64,000 bases of DNA from assembly GCF_947179515.1 (NCBI RefSeq), contig NC_067476.1:53973383-54037382 (forward strand), in the 5' to 3' direction. Under the pieces are notes generated by a model, which was not told the DNA's origin, searched no databases, and worked only from the letters and a program-made list of their open reading frames with translations. The translations under genes and the position numbers were made by a program. The number at the start of each line of letters is the position of its first letter. The first letter of the stretch is position 1. Origin of the DNA: Apodemus sylvaticus. Its lineage: Eukaryota > Chordata > Mammalia > Rodentia > Muridae. This document shows positions 47,461 to 59,870 of the stretch, one piece after another.

Positions 47461-50094
47461 CAACTGAGGCATCTCTTCAGACCAAAGAAGTATGTGTTTT
47501 AAAAATTAGTTCCTGAACTAGTGGGGTATTTCAGCAGTTAGCATGAAGCCCTGAGTTTGATTCCCAGCACAGAGAAAAAAAATTACCTCTTAAAACTGTA
47601 AAAACCATGTTTTCAGCTGAATTCTTAAATTTCATTAAATTCCTTCATGCCTGACTTAGTGTTTCCTTAAGCTGTAATTAATGCAAATGTTAAATCAATC
47701 CACAGGAAACCTCCAAATCACTGTGAAACAGGCAGTGGGTCACAGCAACAGCCTAGACAGTACATTCTCCTTAGCTGTATACTCGGAACCAATACCCTGA
47801 CACCAACGTCACATACAGAGACTGCTGCTGAAGGAAGAAATGCCTGTGGGAGGAGGCAGAGTCTTCTCAACTCTATGCCTATTCACCTCCACAATCTTAA
47901 TAATCACTGCTCCTCCTTCTTTAGAGAATTTCCTTTTCCCCTTGGAGACTGGGCCCTACTTTGTTGGGCAGGCTGACTTGAGTAATCCTTCTGTCCCAGC
48001 CTTTCCTATCATGACAACCATATGAGATTTCAGGATGATTATTATAGAGACAAAGCTGGCCTCTAGGAGATCATTACACATTTACCAATCCAAAAAAAAA
48101 AAAAATGCTTAAAATTGAAAAGGAAACTTTAAAAAATCAAGAGATAGGAATGACTTGGCTGTATGAGATAAGCAAATGAAAACTCCTTTTAATTACTAGG
48201 GAATATGGTATGGTATCCAAGGCTTTGGAGAGCTATAAAAAGTAAGAAACAAAAAATATGGATCCAGAAAACTAAAGGAAAATTACAAAACCAAAATTTT
48301 CAAGTTTATATTAAAAAATAATTAACTTATCTTTAACAGCAAACAATATATATTTGCTGTAAGATTTAGTATGGACTGCAAGGGATAGGGAAGCTCTAAA
48401 TGCCACAAGGGCCAAAACCTTGAGTTAAACCCAACCAGGGTTAACAGCTAGTACGGGGATGGAGGCATCATACGGGATCTGAAAGGAAAGCGGTGAGCTT
48501 GGTATTGGACATGCCGGTCCTGATGCATCAACTTAGGACCCTGAGGTTCAAAATGTATTCCTTTATAGAGAGCCGTTGGCCAATACGACAATCCACAATG
48601 AACACAGGTGGCTATGAACTAGACAAGCTGTTTACCACAAATGGACTATACATCATGTTAAAAACAAAAACTGATGTGAACTGGGTCAGTTATCAGCTGA
48701 ACTGGGAGTGTGAAATCATAATAAAAATACACACTTCAAGATAACTTCTATTTCATATTCTTCTTAGCATTCCCCTGTCACACATGTAGTTCAAGAAGGA
48801 AGAACTGTTAGTTATATTTCAATGCATATATTATTCACAACACAAATTCATAAATTCCTCTTCCTACGTCACCTGCAGCTTTCTTTTCTCCATATTTCTT
48901 TCCAGGTAACAATCCTGTGGTGATTTTTGAATAACAAAAGATAGACTATAGGTTCTCACAGACATATAAGTGGAAAATACTTCCTTCAAACTGATGTTCA
49001 CCTATTCTCTAACCTCAATTAACTGTGCCAGGTGGACAGGAAGTGGGCAGAACGACAGGCCAGGAAGGTGAAGAAGAGGAGGACCTGGGGCAGTCAGGGG
49101 TCTCTACTCCACACTAAATCCACAGTGCTGGAATCTGATGCCTGAGGAAGGGAGAACTACACAATGACTGCACCCAAGACAAGAGGCAGGCCTGCGCTCA
49201 AGCTATTCCAGTCTTAGAATGTGTACAAGATCTTGGGAAAATAAGAAAACTGCAGTCAAGGGAGCAGGGTTTTGCTCTTCCTCCTTCCGAGTTACTCGCT
49301 CGCGTCTACTGGCTGTTACTCAAGACTCACTCACCCTAGATAATCACATGACTCCCACAAAGAGGAAATGCAGGATTCTGGTATAAAGTTAAAGGGATAG
49401 AAAGACAAATAAACCAACTTAAAGGACTGCGGATACAGCTTAACAATGTCTCCAACATGCACAGGCTCTACGTTTAAAGACCCCTGAAAAGCAGAAACAA
49501 ACCCCAAAGCTAGGAAAAGTAAACAACTTCAAATAATTCTGTGACTTTCCATAAATCAGTCTTCTAGTAAAATTTGTAGTAAAATAAACAAAGATATCTG
49601 GTTTACCAAAGTAGATATTTGTTCCCATACACCACAACTAAAATTAACGAGCAACACAGCTAAGTAATTGAAGAGGGATTTATACATCATAATTGTAACA
49701 AAAGGCAAAATTCCTACAAATGCTGTGATCTTTTCCCAGAATTCAATGGCCTCAGAACTCATTGTGAAATGACACTGAACTGAATCAGTCGGGTTCTAAG
49801 GAAGGTTAACTGATAGTCAGCTGTGGCGGAGAATGGATTCCCTGTTCACTTAGAAACAGGATGGTGGAGGAGTCAGGCTAGCTGTCGTAAGCACTGACAG
49901 TGTCCTGTGCTTTCTGTGTTCTATCATTTCTTCACCACTTACTTTCGAAGTTGCAGCTGCCTTTTAGTTTTTTTCAGAGACCAGTGTTCATTAACCCATG
50001 AAGAGATGGACAAAGACAACAAGTAACTATTCTAAGCCTTTAGACAGGCAGAAGCACAGTGTTTAAAAACACACTCTAACCCTCACTGGCTTAA

Positions 50095-50270
50095 AATGCT
50101 AGTACAACTTCTATGTGTGACCTTGGTTAGCCATGTTAACTAACTGCCTCAGGCCCCCTGTTTCTTCAACTGTAAAGAAGAGTAATAATAATGGTGATGC
50201 TAATGATGATGCTGATATTGAGCTGTCCTGAAGATTAAGTGCACTTAGAAGCCTGACACAAGGTAAGCCC
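50095..50270 (+). repeat. MIR SINE
   Basis: ctatgtgtgaccttggttag, taactaactgcctcaggccc, tgtttcttcaactgtaaaga and ctgaagattaagtgcactta, then gcctgacacaaggtaagc, follow the MIR consensus closely for its age. It lies about 0.5 kb from the SH2 core exon. Confidence 0.75.
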
Positions 50271-50741
50271 AGTGGCAGGGATGCTACTATTTCCACTCTT
50301 ACAATTGTTTTGAAATACTTGTTTTAGGCACTACACTGTCAACTAAGAACAGCCAAAACATTATGTGAAGTTGAACTGTAGAGAATAACCAAGAGCTCTC
50401 AAGAAAAGCTACTTCAACCAAAATTCTACTTAAGAAATAACATTGGCTTTAGGTTCATCAGTTACAAAGAATATTTAGTGTCTTTCCTTATTCAAGAAAT
50501 ATAGGGAAGCTGACACAACAAGACAGAGAGCAAGGAACTGACAAACATATCAGAATCCTTCATCACTGAGAGTACTATGCATGGGAATTTTTAAAGGTTC
50601 TCAAAGCTATTAAAATGGTAATTAGGCCCCAAGAAAACAAGAACCAATTCAATTACATGCTGGATGTCTTTAAATTGTTAAAGTCCTCTATTAAGAGGGT
50701 TTAAAATATAGTACAGTTATAACTGCATATCTATGACCAAC

Positions 50742-50855
50742 CTTAAAGCCAAAGTGTATGTTCCCGGCTGCCGCTGGCTCTCACGGATGAGGTAGCTCCC
50801 CTCAGCCACACTGAGGAGCTGGTCCGTCTCTTCTCTAGAGATCATGCCATGATAC
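50742..50855 (-). CDS. Chn1: Chn1 coding exon, residues 49-87: core of the SH2 domain
   Basis: A 114-nt exon. It starts with the last base of Glu49, encodes Tyr50 to Leu86 and ends with AG of Arg87. It holds the first half of the SH2 fold: YHGMISREETDQLL (helix A region), then AEGSYLIRESQ, whose IRES arginine is residue 73, the conserved phosphotyrosine-binding arginine of SH2 domains. GTYTLAL follows (strand C). The acceptor is gtattctgtag. The donor is AAG|gttggtc, weaker than the other Chn1 donors because positions +3 and +4 depart from consensus. Length 114 is a multiple of three and the phases match on both sides, so skipping would delete 38 residues including Arg73 without a frameshift. 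The residues fit mouse or rat alpha-chimaerin (EETDQLLS) and not beta-chimaerin. Confidence 0.97.
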
Positions 50856-52775
50856 CTACAGAATACAACCAGTTCAGAGATGCAGTTTCTCATGGTTTTC
50901 AAGATAACAGTACAAGCACCCCCTGCCCTCACCTGTAGTTCTCAGCCACAGTGCAAGGAAAAGCACTCGGGTTTAACTGTGCCTGGTTCTCTTAGCATGG
51001 CTCCTGGCTAGCTTCTCTGTGATAAGAGCAGCACCAAAATGGCTACTGAGTCTAGTTCCCAACCCAGAAGCAAAATGCATATCCATCAAAGGCAGAACCC
51101 TCCACCTCACCCAAGAGGACTCATTCTCATGTGGCCATTTGACCATATGGGCTTGCTAAAGAATACTACACAGAAGTTTATCTCATTTCTTCTTCCCAGT
51201 TGATGCTGTGATCGAGACTTCTGGAAATTCATGCTGACAACTCTCCAGGCCATGATCACCCAGTGGTGTGCACAACGGCCATCACTCACTATTCACACCA
51301 CAAGCAAACAGTGCAGCACTTGCCTTCGCTTCCTATCCAAATCTATTTTTCATTAACAGAGGAAAAAAGGAAAATTAAACACAAATAATAAATAAATTCT
51401 TTATGCAAAGATTCATTTACAACAACCTGATATAAAACACTGAGAAAATAAAAATGGCAGCGGTAACAGATTATCTAAAACATGGAATCATTTAGACCTG
51501 CAAGATGATTTATAATATGTAAGCTCACACATCAAATTCTTTTAGGAACTCAAAGACTATCAAGGATATAGGCCATGCCATCTGAATGTGCTGCTCTAGT
51601 GTGCTATCTCATCTGACAGCACATCTCTCTCTAAGCTTTCCTTATCTACATAAAGACAAGCTATCCAAAAGGAGCTGAGTCCCAGCAAACTCCTTCCCAG
51701 GGAGACAGAGTTTCACCTAAAGAGGAGACTTAAGGTGATATCATACCACATGCAAATCTTATCACAACTAGCCTATCTCCCATTCATTCTCCTAAGGGAC
51801 AAATATTTCCTAAAAATCATTTCTCCCCTAAATGGCCCACAATGTCCCTAAAGGCATATTAAATTACTAAAAAGTAAATAAATAATAAAATATTAATATA
51901 TAAACTCAGACAATTCACTGAGTAGTTACTACTTCTCCTTGTTTGTACTACATCAATTTATCTCAAAGGCTCAGGGATCACAGAAGAGCATGGATATAGT
52001 TTCTCTCATCACAGCTGCCTCACTGCTTAAAAGAAGCATTGCAGCTTCCACAGTATAAAAGGACAATAGTCATTTGACTTTGTAATACATTTTAAAGGCC
52101 CCTTATTGGTACCTTAATAACCCAGGAATTTTGCTTGGGGTAATTGGCAACTCTCTGAAGTTTTTCCTTGTGGGTTTGGCTCAGCCTTTGAACAGTCTTA
52201 AAACTGTTCATTGCAATAATGTTTAAATCACACCAATCAGAAATGTTCTAATTGGTCTCCTGAATTTTTCATTTCAATTAATTTCTTAATCTTTTAAAAC
52301 TAGGTCCACAGGCAATACACTGAATCTGCTGTAAGCAAGATTGTAGCCCACCCCTGATGTGACACCCTCATTAGTATATGTGCCATCAGTGAATAAACTT
52401 AGCAAAATGTGCTAGCTGTTTAAAATAAAGATCAAGCACCTTAAAGCAATAAAACTCAAAATTTGGAAGATACGTTGGCAATGAAATTTAAAGACCCTTA
52501 AAATGATTCATACCAATTGATACAATAATTGTATCCCTTTAAATCTGTACAGTAAGAGGCTTCTCAAAATTACTATTAGCATTAGAGATTAAGTCTCCTA
52601 ATCCATAAATCTCCAGTCTAAAACTGGATACACTTCTGTGTCCAGCATTCCTGCTGAGAGCTTCAACCAGAAGGTCAACTGAAGAACCCTTAAAGTTACT
52701 GGTTCTCAGTTCTGCAGTCAGCTCAACTCAACCCACAGGTACACTGCCTATGGACATTCACACTACTTAAATACT

Positions 52776-52960
52776 CATGTGTGTGTGTGTGCATGTCTAT
52801 CTAAATATCTATCTATCTATCTATCTATCTATCCATCCATCCACCCATCCACCCACCCACCCACCTATCCATCCATCTATCCACCCACCCCACCCACACA
52901 CCTATCCATCCATCCATCCATCCATCCATCCATCCATCCATCCATCCATCCATCCATCCA
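52776..52960. repeat. (TG)n, (TATC)n and (CATC/CACC)n microsatellites
   Basis: A short TG run, then about eight TATC units, then CATC and CACC units with a pure CATC block at the end. The Ile-His-Pro-Ser open frames here are artefacts. Confidence 0.95.
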
Positions 52961-52965
52961 CGAGT

Positions 52966-53086
52966 TTTAGCTGTCCTGGAATTTGCTCTGTAGATCAGGA
53001 TAGCCTTGAAATCACAGGGACCCTCCTACCTCTGCCTCCTGAGTGCTGAAATTAAAGGCATGTGCCACCACCACCTGGCCCACACC
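52966..53086 (-). repeat. B1 SINE
   Basis: ttagctgtcctggaatttgc, tctgtagatcaggatagcct, cctacctctgcctcctgagt and attaaaggcatgtgccacca form a reversed B1 abutting the CATC array. Confidence 0.85.
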
Positions 53087-53115
53087 TGGAATTTTAAATA
53101 ATTTAGAAATATTTG

Positions 53116-53307
53116 CGGGGCTGGAGAGATGGCTCAGTGGTTAAGAGCACTGACTGCTCTTCCGAAGGTCCTGAGTCCAAATTCCAGCAACCACATGGTG
53201 GCTTACAACCATCTGTAATGAGATCTGATACCCTTTTTCTGGGGTGTCTGAAGACAGCTACAGTGTACTTACATATAATAAATAAATCTTTAAAAAAAAA
53301 AAGAAAA
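53116..53307 (+). repeat. B2 SINE with target duplication
   Basis: Full-length B2: GGGGCTGGAGAGATGGCTCA start, agagcactgactgctcttcc, agcaaccacatggtggctta, gtgtctgaagacagctacag, aataaataaatcttt and an A-rich tail. aaatatttg stands on both sides (53107-53115 and 53308-53316). Near consensus, so a recent rodent insertion. Confidence 0.95.
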
Positions 53308-53718
53308 AAATATTTGTTATATACATTGTTATCTGATATTATCCCAATCAAAAACGTAAGTTTTTATCTGGGGAGTGATATGATTATAGATAATTTTTAT
53401 TCTTTTCTTCAAAGTGCTATATTTATATTTCTCAATAATCAGAAAAATTAAGACCTTAAACACTAAAACAACATTTGGAATAATTTTTGGTATAGTTTGT
53501 TGCTCAACTGTAGAACTAAAACCAAAAGGCAATTTAAAAAATTTATAATGCTCATTATCAACATTAAGTGGAAAATTCAAACTATAAGTTTCTATGGATA
53601 AGATGTTTGGAAAACCTGAGAGGGGACTGACTGATGTATTGGCACATGCCTATAATTTTACACAAAATGAAGCCGGCCCTCATAGTGATCCATTGCTTTA
53701 AATAAATTATGTTAGGAA

Positions 53719-53895
53719 GGGTGCTGGAGAGATGTCTTAGTGGTTAAGAACACTGGCTGCTCTTCCAGAGGATCTGGGTTCAATTTCTAGCAACCAATAT
53801 GGCAGCTTATAATTCCAGTTCCAGATGATCCGACACCCTCACATAGACATACACGCAGGCAAAACACCAAAGCACATTAAAAAATAATAATAGCA
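53719..53895 (+). repeat. B3 SINE
   Basis: ggtgctggagagatgtctta, agaacactggctgctcttcc, ccagttccagatgatccgac and cgcaggcaaaacaccaaagc, then an AATA tail. ttaggaa on both sides (53712-53718 and 53896-53902) is a probable target duplication. Confidence 0.85.
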
Positions 53896-54351
53896 TTAGG
53901 AAAACATCTTCAGAAGGTAGTATATAAAAATTCTTGACACATCTCTGAATGTCATGAATCACTCTATTCTGGTCTGATACAACATAATACAGAAAACTAG
54001 AAAGGGGGGTAATATAAAATAAACTGTCCATACCTACTGGATCTATAAGTATGTCTTATTGTATTTAGTATATAAATATATATACTTTCTGGAAATCCAT
54101 TTAGGAGTATGTATTTTATATGTATGTAGTTACTTCTTTAGCACTACTGCACATTTGTTTTTCATAGCATTTACACTTGTCTTTATTTTCCTATAGACCA
54201 GTTAGATTTATACCTGTAATCAAAGAAAGAGAATTCAATTCCACTAAACTAGAATATTTCTCTCATCCTGTGTTTTTACTAAAACTATGCATTTACTTGT
54301 ATCTTTTACATATGACAATCTATGAGATACTTTCTGATAATCCATACTTAC

Positions 54352-54383
54352 TCTCTTCCGTAATACTTTGGTCTGTTTTCTAC
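54352..54383 (-). CDS. Chn1: Chn1 alpha2 coding exon, residues 39-49 (32-nt small exon at SH2 entry)
   Basis: A very short exon (32 nt) encoding VENRPKYYGR plus the first two bases of Glu49. The acceptor reads ttcttccttttcctatag, a strong pyrimidine tract as expected for a small exon. The donor is gtaagtatgg, a near-ideal match. The PKYYGRE stretch leads directly into the YHGMISR start of the SH2 domain. The length is not a multiple of three. It was found by searching for the missing residues between the 60334 and 50742 exons; both splice sites and the phase fit exactly, so the call is firm despite the size. Confidence 0.92.
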
Positions 54384-55019
54384 CTATAGGAAAAGGAAGA
54401 ACAATGAATATTTGTGAAATTAAAATGCACACTATTAAAACCAACACTATTTTTATATGATAAACTAAAGCACATACCAAGTAAAAGAATCTACGTAACA
54501 TTTTTAATAAGCAGAAGATGAATGAATTCTAAGTTTATTAATTAATTGGATTTATTATTTCTTTTCCTTAGACCTGTTTCTTATACATCCATGCTGCATG
54601 TGTCAGTTGAACTATGTTTTGTTTCTAGGTAGGAATGAACTAGAAAAGATACTTAATCACATTACTCAGAGAGTAAAATATCCACAGAACTTAATGCTCA
54701 ACAGTGTCACAGTAGACTGTGGCTCTTCCCGTTGTCCCCAGTCCTCTTCCTTCCTGGTCCTCCACATTCTCCACTTTGTTACAGATATCTTAACATAGCA
54801 TCACCAGGTCTCCTCCTGTCAGCTTCTCCTATAGCATTCCATAGCATGCAACTCATTAACAAGCATAGATTCTGAGGGATTCCTGTTGAACAGACAGGAA
54901 GACAGAGATCTGCCCAATTCCTTCAAGAAATACTAAAGAGAAAACATTTTTTTTTTAAAGAAAATTGTCTCTATTATTTGTTTGTTTGTGGATAGAGAGG
55001 GTTTTCATGCCCCATCATG

Positions 55020-55150
55020 AGAAGTGGCAGTCAAGAGAAAAGCTGCAGGAGGCGGTTCTCTGCTTCGGCCATGTGGGTGTTAGGAAGTGAACTGAGGTCA
55101 CCCATCCCGGCCGGCCGCAGGTGCCTTTATCCTCCCAGCCAGCTTGCCCT
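55020..55150 (-). repeat. Possible tRNA-derived SINE
   Basis: ttcggccatgtgggtgttag, gaagtgaactgaggtcaccc and tatcctcccagccagcttgc resemble a reversed SINE head. CpG-rich for this region (ccggccggccgc). Confidence 0.45.
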
Positions 55151-55609
55151 TCTCTATTTTTTATGTGCAGGGGATATATCACTAAATTAAAACCAAAATT
55201 ACCCTATTTTTCAAATACATTGTAAGGATGAGAAACACACAATAGTACTGATTTTGTTTTGTCTATTTAAGTGGTAAGAACACCAGAAAATACAGGAGTA
55301 GTAAATGGTCCAAAGGCAGTAATGAGAAACTAATATATTAGCTATAAGTTGGTGGTCAGACAAGGCCATTTTGAGATGATATTTAAGTTGGTTTCTGAAC
55401 AACAAGCTAGCTCTAGCTACAAATCACAGCGATGGAAAGGCCTTTTCCTATGAGGTAATCTAGGTTCTAGGGAATCTAGCTATTTGCTATGTTTTAATTA
55501 CATTCAAAGAGCATTTACTCTCCACAATAAGGTAAGAATGATTCTACTCTGACTTTGTAAAAGAATCTTATCATTTCTAGCTTTTAACTTGTTTTTCATG
55601 GCAAAGTTT

Positions 55610-56066
55610 TAATTGATGAAAACATATACTGTATAATTAACATCTGCATTATGCTTTATAACATCATGTACTGATATGTGTTCATTGTGGAATGACTAAC
55701 ATAATTAACAGGCATTCCCTCACACTCTTAAAATCTGTACTCTTTAAGTATTCCTGTTTTAAAGGGAAAGTTGTATTCATTAACCAACACCTTTCCAGTC
55801 ACCAACCACCCCAGCATCAAATAGCTACTATCTACACTTGAACTGAACTTGATCCTGAACTGAACATTTTATACTCTACAGAGTGAAATTATAAGTGTTT
55901 GACTTTCTGGGCCTGGCTTATTTCACTTACTATAATGTCCTCCAGTATCAGCCACAAGAGTGTAAATAATAGGACTTGTTTCTTTTAAAGACTGCATTAT
56001 CATGAAATACAGCATTTCATCATGTGTGTGTGTGTATAACATCATGTGTGTATACACACACACACA

Positions 56067-56099
<33 letters not shown>

Positions 56100-56245
56100 T
56101 CTTTACTCACTCATTGACTGACTAGACTATCCTGGCCATTATGACTAATACGGCAATAAACATTGAGAGCACAGCTATGTCTTCATTCATTTCCTTTGGA
56201 TGAGTATCAAACAGCAGGGCTGCTGGACTGTAAGGAACAGGAAGA
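55610..56245 (-). mobile_element. Old mammalian L1 remnant
   Basis: cttatttcacttactataat, gtcctccagtatcagccaca, tttctttactcactcattga, ggcaataaacattgagagca and tttcctttggatgagtatca run in the order of a reversed mammalian L1 3' region. A TG/CA microsatellite interrupts it. Confidence 0.7.
56022..56098. repeat. (TG)n and (CA)n tracts facing each other
   Basis: TG runs at 56022-56035 and 56044-56051 and a CA run at 56054-56098, giving a foldable inverted arrangement inside the old L1. Confidence 0.9.
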
Positions 56246-57322
56246 AACTGAGTACCAGGGAAGCTAGATTTGTTATTCAAGATATTGCCTGTTCAAGAGG
56301 TGGAGAATAAGTTAATCCTGGTATTCTTGTGCACAGTCACAAAGTCCTCCTGCCTACTTGATGATGTCTCACTTGACTTGGGTTGAATGGCATGTCCCAA
56401 AGCAGCGTCAAAGCCTGCCGAGTGGTCTGCGGCTCTGCAACAAGCCTGGCTGCCAGGTCTGGACTTCCTATTGGCTGGCCCTTCAGATCTAGTACTATTT
56501 CTAACAAATTTGAAATATTTATTGCCAGTATAGCAGGAAATCTGTTTCAGTGACAATATCATGCATCCTCAAAAGCACACCTTAAACTAGCCCAGTATAT
56601 ACCTAATCTCTGAGGCATCTTCAAATTCTCCCAATTGTAGAATTATGGTAACAACATACTACATTTCTTTCCCACGTTCATACTACAAACAAGTGGCAAA
56701 GTTTCCTTTCTCATACATATTCTCTTTTTTTGCATGGTGACAAACTTTTCTGCTAGTTGTCCCCTATCTTATTAATTAAATTGTTTTTAATTTAATTAAT
56801 AAGCATGCTTTTGTTTTTTCAAGGGAATCATGATTCTACCTTTTCCTAAGAATTATTCTTAAATAATAAGCTTTGGGAAACTTTATTTCTGCTGTATTTG
56901 CAGTCATGTTACTTATCTTCCAACATAAAACCCATCTGAGTTGGTCTTTGTTCCAACAATTTCTCAGCTCATAAAACTCACTGCTTGTCTTTTGAATCCA
57001 AGGAAGTAGGGAAGATTTTCTTTAAAAAAAAATCTAGAACTTTTAGGGTTATCTAAGATATTAAGTCAAACGTACAGATATTACTCAGATAATCAAATTA
57101 AAAGATTAGTCAGTAATATAAAAATGATTTACAATCTACAATTAATTGACTTAAATGTATCAAGTTAGAAATTTAAATGTCATGCAACGGTAGGAATAAT
57201 TTATGCTTATTTAAGCATTTATATGCTTTTTATTATGTTTTTTAAAACATCTAATTGTTCTTATAAGAAAAGAAAAATCTGTTTCCTGAGAATCAGATGA
57301 AGGAGATAAATCAAGAGATGAC

Positions 57323-57850
57323 TGTTGTGGATGGGCCTAGTGCTGTTTGTATGTTGATGCTAATTCTGCTCTCCTGGGAGGGGCTGTGAGCAAGGAATGA
57401 GTCATATGCAGGTGACTTTTGTGAAGCAGTACCTAATGAATAAAGGAACCAATCACTGGGCAAGTAGATCAGACTTCCGTGTCCGAGAGGGGAAGAGAGG
57501 AAGAAGGAGAGTTGGCCCCTTTTTGGACAGGAATAGCATGAGGACAAGATGTAGCTATGAATGTCTCCTGGTTTCAATGGCAGATCCATCAGGATTTGCC
57601 ACCGGAAGGTTTAGATTTAATAAGGCTTACAAGATTAGGATTTTAGTTACAGAGCCCAGCGATTGAGTTACCATAGTTTCTGAACTAAGTTTGTGTCGTG
57701 TTTTCCTTCATACAGCAGCTTCCCCAGGTTCAAGAGAGAAAGATACAGCAGCAAAGCTGGGTTTGCCTGAGGTGTACCACAAAGATTGTGGGGGATTTGA
57801 AGCACGGGGTTGGCGTGCACGGGGTTTGTTTTTATTATTTCCCCGCAACA
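57323..57850 (+). mobile_element. Solo LTR (ERVK-like) with 6-bp target duplication
   Basis: A 528-bp block with TGTTGTGG at one end and CCGCAACA at the other, flanked by a perfect gatgac at 57317-57322 and 57851-57856. It has gatgctaattctgc, ggggctgtgagc and gaataaagg in the same order as the LTR at 8664-9039, so both are probably one family. Further in are gatttgccaccggaaggttt and taataaggcttacaagatta, sequences I recall from dispersed mouse LTRs. No internal viral sequence. It lies antisense to Chn1. Confidence 0.88.
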
Positions 57851-59339
57851 GATGACTAGTTCCCTACAGTCACTTTTCCCTTACACTCAGTCTATCAAAC
57901 CGCATGTATTCTGCTGCATTAGAGACTCCTCTGTCTGCCCCTTCTTGGCTACTCCCAGAACCAGTGTCCTACAGGTTCTAACACTGATCCTTAGAAGTTC
58001 TACAGCAATCTCCTAAACCAGACATTTTGCCTCCAAAGGTCCATCTTCCTTCCTAATCTGGCTTCTACACTGGAACCAAGTAATCAAAACGTAATATGTT
58101 TTTCTGCTGAAAATATTTTTACTTCTAGAGCTAAAGGGATGGGGTCTACACTCTATATACTTAGTACATAAAATTATTTTAAATTATTTTTCATCTATGT
58201 AGATCTCTAATATTATCTCTTGGCATTCTACCACAAGTTCCCTATAAGTGGAGGGAAAAAAACCAAACAAACAAATACCACAAAAACTGGATACATGTAA
58301 TTGCTACCAGTCTTTCTATTGGTCAATCTACTCTATTCCCTATAGAGGCTCTAAGCTCTTCCGAGAGAGAGAGAGATTGACTTAAATTTTGAGGATCTAA
58401 CAGAAAGTAACTGTTCAGAGAATACTGGCTGGTTAATTTAAGGAATAAAAATATAAACATCTAGTTTCAAGTCACATTAGCAGGGTCAGGCATGGGTTCT
58501 ATATCATGGGGTAAAATTAAATTCAAAAATATTTTAAGTAGTTGGTTACTCCTATAATATATGTTGTACCACTGGTGCACCATTGTATCTTACTGGCAGG
58601 TCACTGTTGTAGAATAAAGGGTAATAGTGATGATTACTTTCCTCCTCCTGTAGCCTCCAAAACACCTTCTAGTACCAGGAACATTAGTCAGTAGGTGAAT
58701 CTTACAGGTGGGTAACAGCTCAAGTACTATGTTTGATGATATAAGTAAGTAGAATCTTTAGCAATAGGGCCCTATCATCAGGTTATAAAGGGAAACCAAT
58801 TGCTGTGGCAATAGCCTGTGATGTCTGGGAGTGTTTACAGGATTCCTTTGGCCAATGACCCAACAAGAGGTAGTCCATTCTTGGCACTGGAGGTTTTACT
58901 TGACAGAATAAAATGTCTGGTTGGAGAATTGTCTCCTCCCTCCCCCCATATTGTGATTTCATTTAAATTTCTTTCCTATATGCATATATTTCAGAAAGCT
59001 TTTTCAGTAGTAAGTTTCCATATGGCTTTTCAAAAGTCTTCAGGATTAGTTGTCCTTCCAATTCCTCCTGTTCCCTGCTCTCCCATCCCCCTCCTCCTCA
59101 ATTCACCCTACTCTAGTTCCCTTAGCTCTTTGAAACACTATGTTCTATTTCCCCATCCCTAGGTCCCTTAGTAGCTATTTAACCTCTTTATTTAGATAAA
59201 CACACAAATCTACAGATTAAAAGCTAATATCCACATATTAGGCTACTAAAGGAATTTAGCAATAAAATCACACTTAAGGCACATTTCTATAGCTAAAGAT
59301 CAGTGCCTTGCTTAACCCTCAACAGAGAAGCTTCTTTGT

Positions 59340-59800
59340 GCAGTAGATGGAAATTAACACAGAGACCCACAACTGGACAATGTGCAGAGTGCAAGACTTT
59401 AGAGCACTCAGTCCTAAATAGGATGTTGTCATCAAATGCCTCCCGTCAAGGTGCAGAGATCTATCCAGAAGAAGAGGCAGAAAGACTCTTTAAGAGCTAG
59501 GAGAATGGATAACTCCAAGGAGTGTGTGTGTTTCTTAGACACAACAGGGCTGATATACATATGAACTCACTAAAACTGTGACAGCATAGCTAAGGCTAGC
59601 ACAGGTTCAAACTAGACAAAATCCCAGCACTGAGAAGGAAAAATAGACACAACCAAGAAGCTATTGCAATTGATACTGCTGGCAAACGGGAATCAGTTCT
59701 CTCCATTGGAGTGCCACTAGGTGTACTGGCCAACATAAAATAGACTTCATGATTTTCTGTGAGCTTTTATTTGAGTAATTTTATGGGGTTTTATTTCCTT
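59340..59800 (+). mobile_element. L1 3'UTR-like fragment (Lx type)
   Basis: caatgtgcagagtgcaagac, gagcactcagtcctaaatag, gatgttgtcatcaaatgcct and gaggcagaaagactctttaa occur in the order of the rodent Lx L1 3'UTR. The end is lost towards 59800. Confidence 0.5.
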
Positions 59801-59870
59801 CACAAATTATCCATTTATTTGTTCATATCCACCCATTTTCACCCACCCCTTGCTCCTTTCATGTTCCAGG

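Larger units (their letters stand above)
29105..50741 (-). other. Chn1 intron (about 21.6 kb) splitting the SH2 coding region
   Basis: The intron joins AAG|gttggt at 50741 to gaggcag|A at 29104. It holds B1, B3-like and MIR SINEs, a MaLR-like LTR, an old L1 fragment, an L1 3' end and several long microsatellites, listed separately. Stretches with nothing recognisable are about 29105-30120, 30340-33180, 37400-39900, 39960-41190, 42290-43960, 44850-45530 and 47470-50090. Confidence 0.85.
50856..54351 (-). other. Chn1 intron (3.5 kb) before the SH2 core exon
   Basis: Bounded by gtaagt at 54351 and tgtag at 50856. It holds a composite microsatellite, B1, B2 and B3 elements between 52.78 and 53.9 kb. 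The first 1.9 kb (50856-52770) shows nothing I can name. Confidence 0.85.

Noticed and set aside
52777..53049. Open frames with Ile-His-Pro-Ser repeats, and a CRISPR-like look
   Set aside because: Simple TATC/CATC microsatellite in a mammalian intron; there are no unique spacers.
58925..59215. Possible reversed L1 3'UTR (ttccatatggcttttcaaaa and nearby pyrimidine-rich sequence)
   Set aside because: Recollection of the consensus is too weak to place it.
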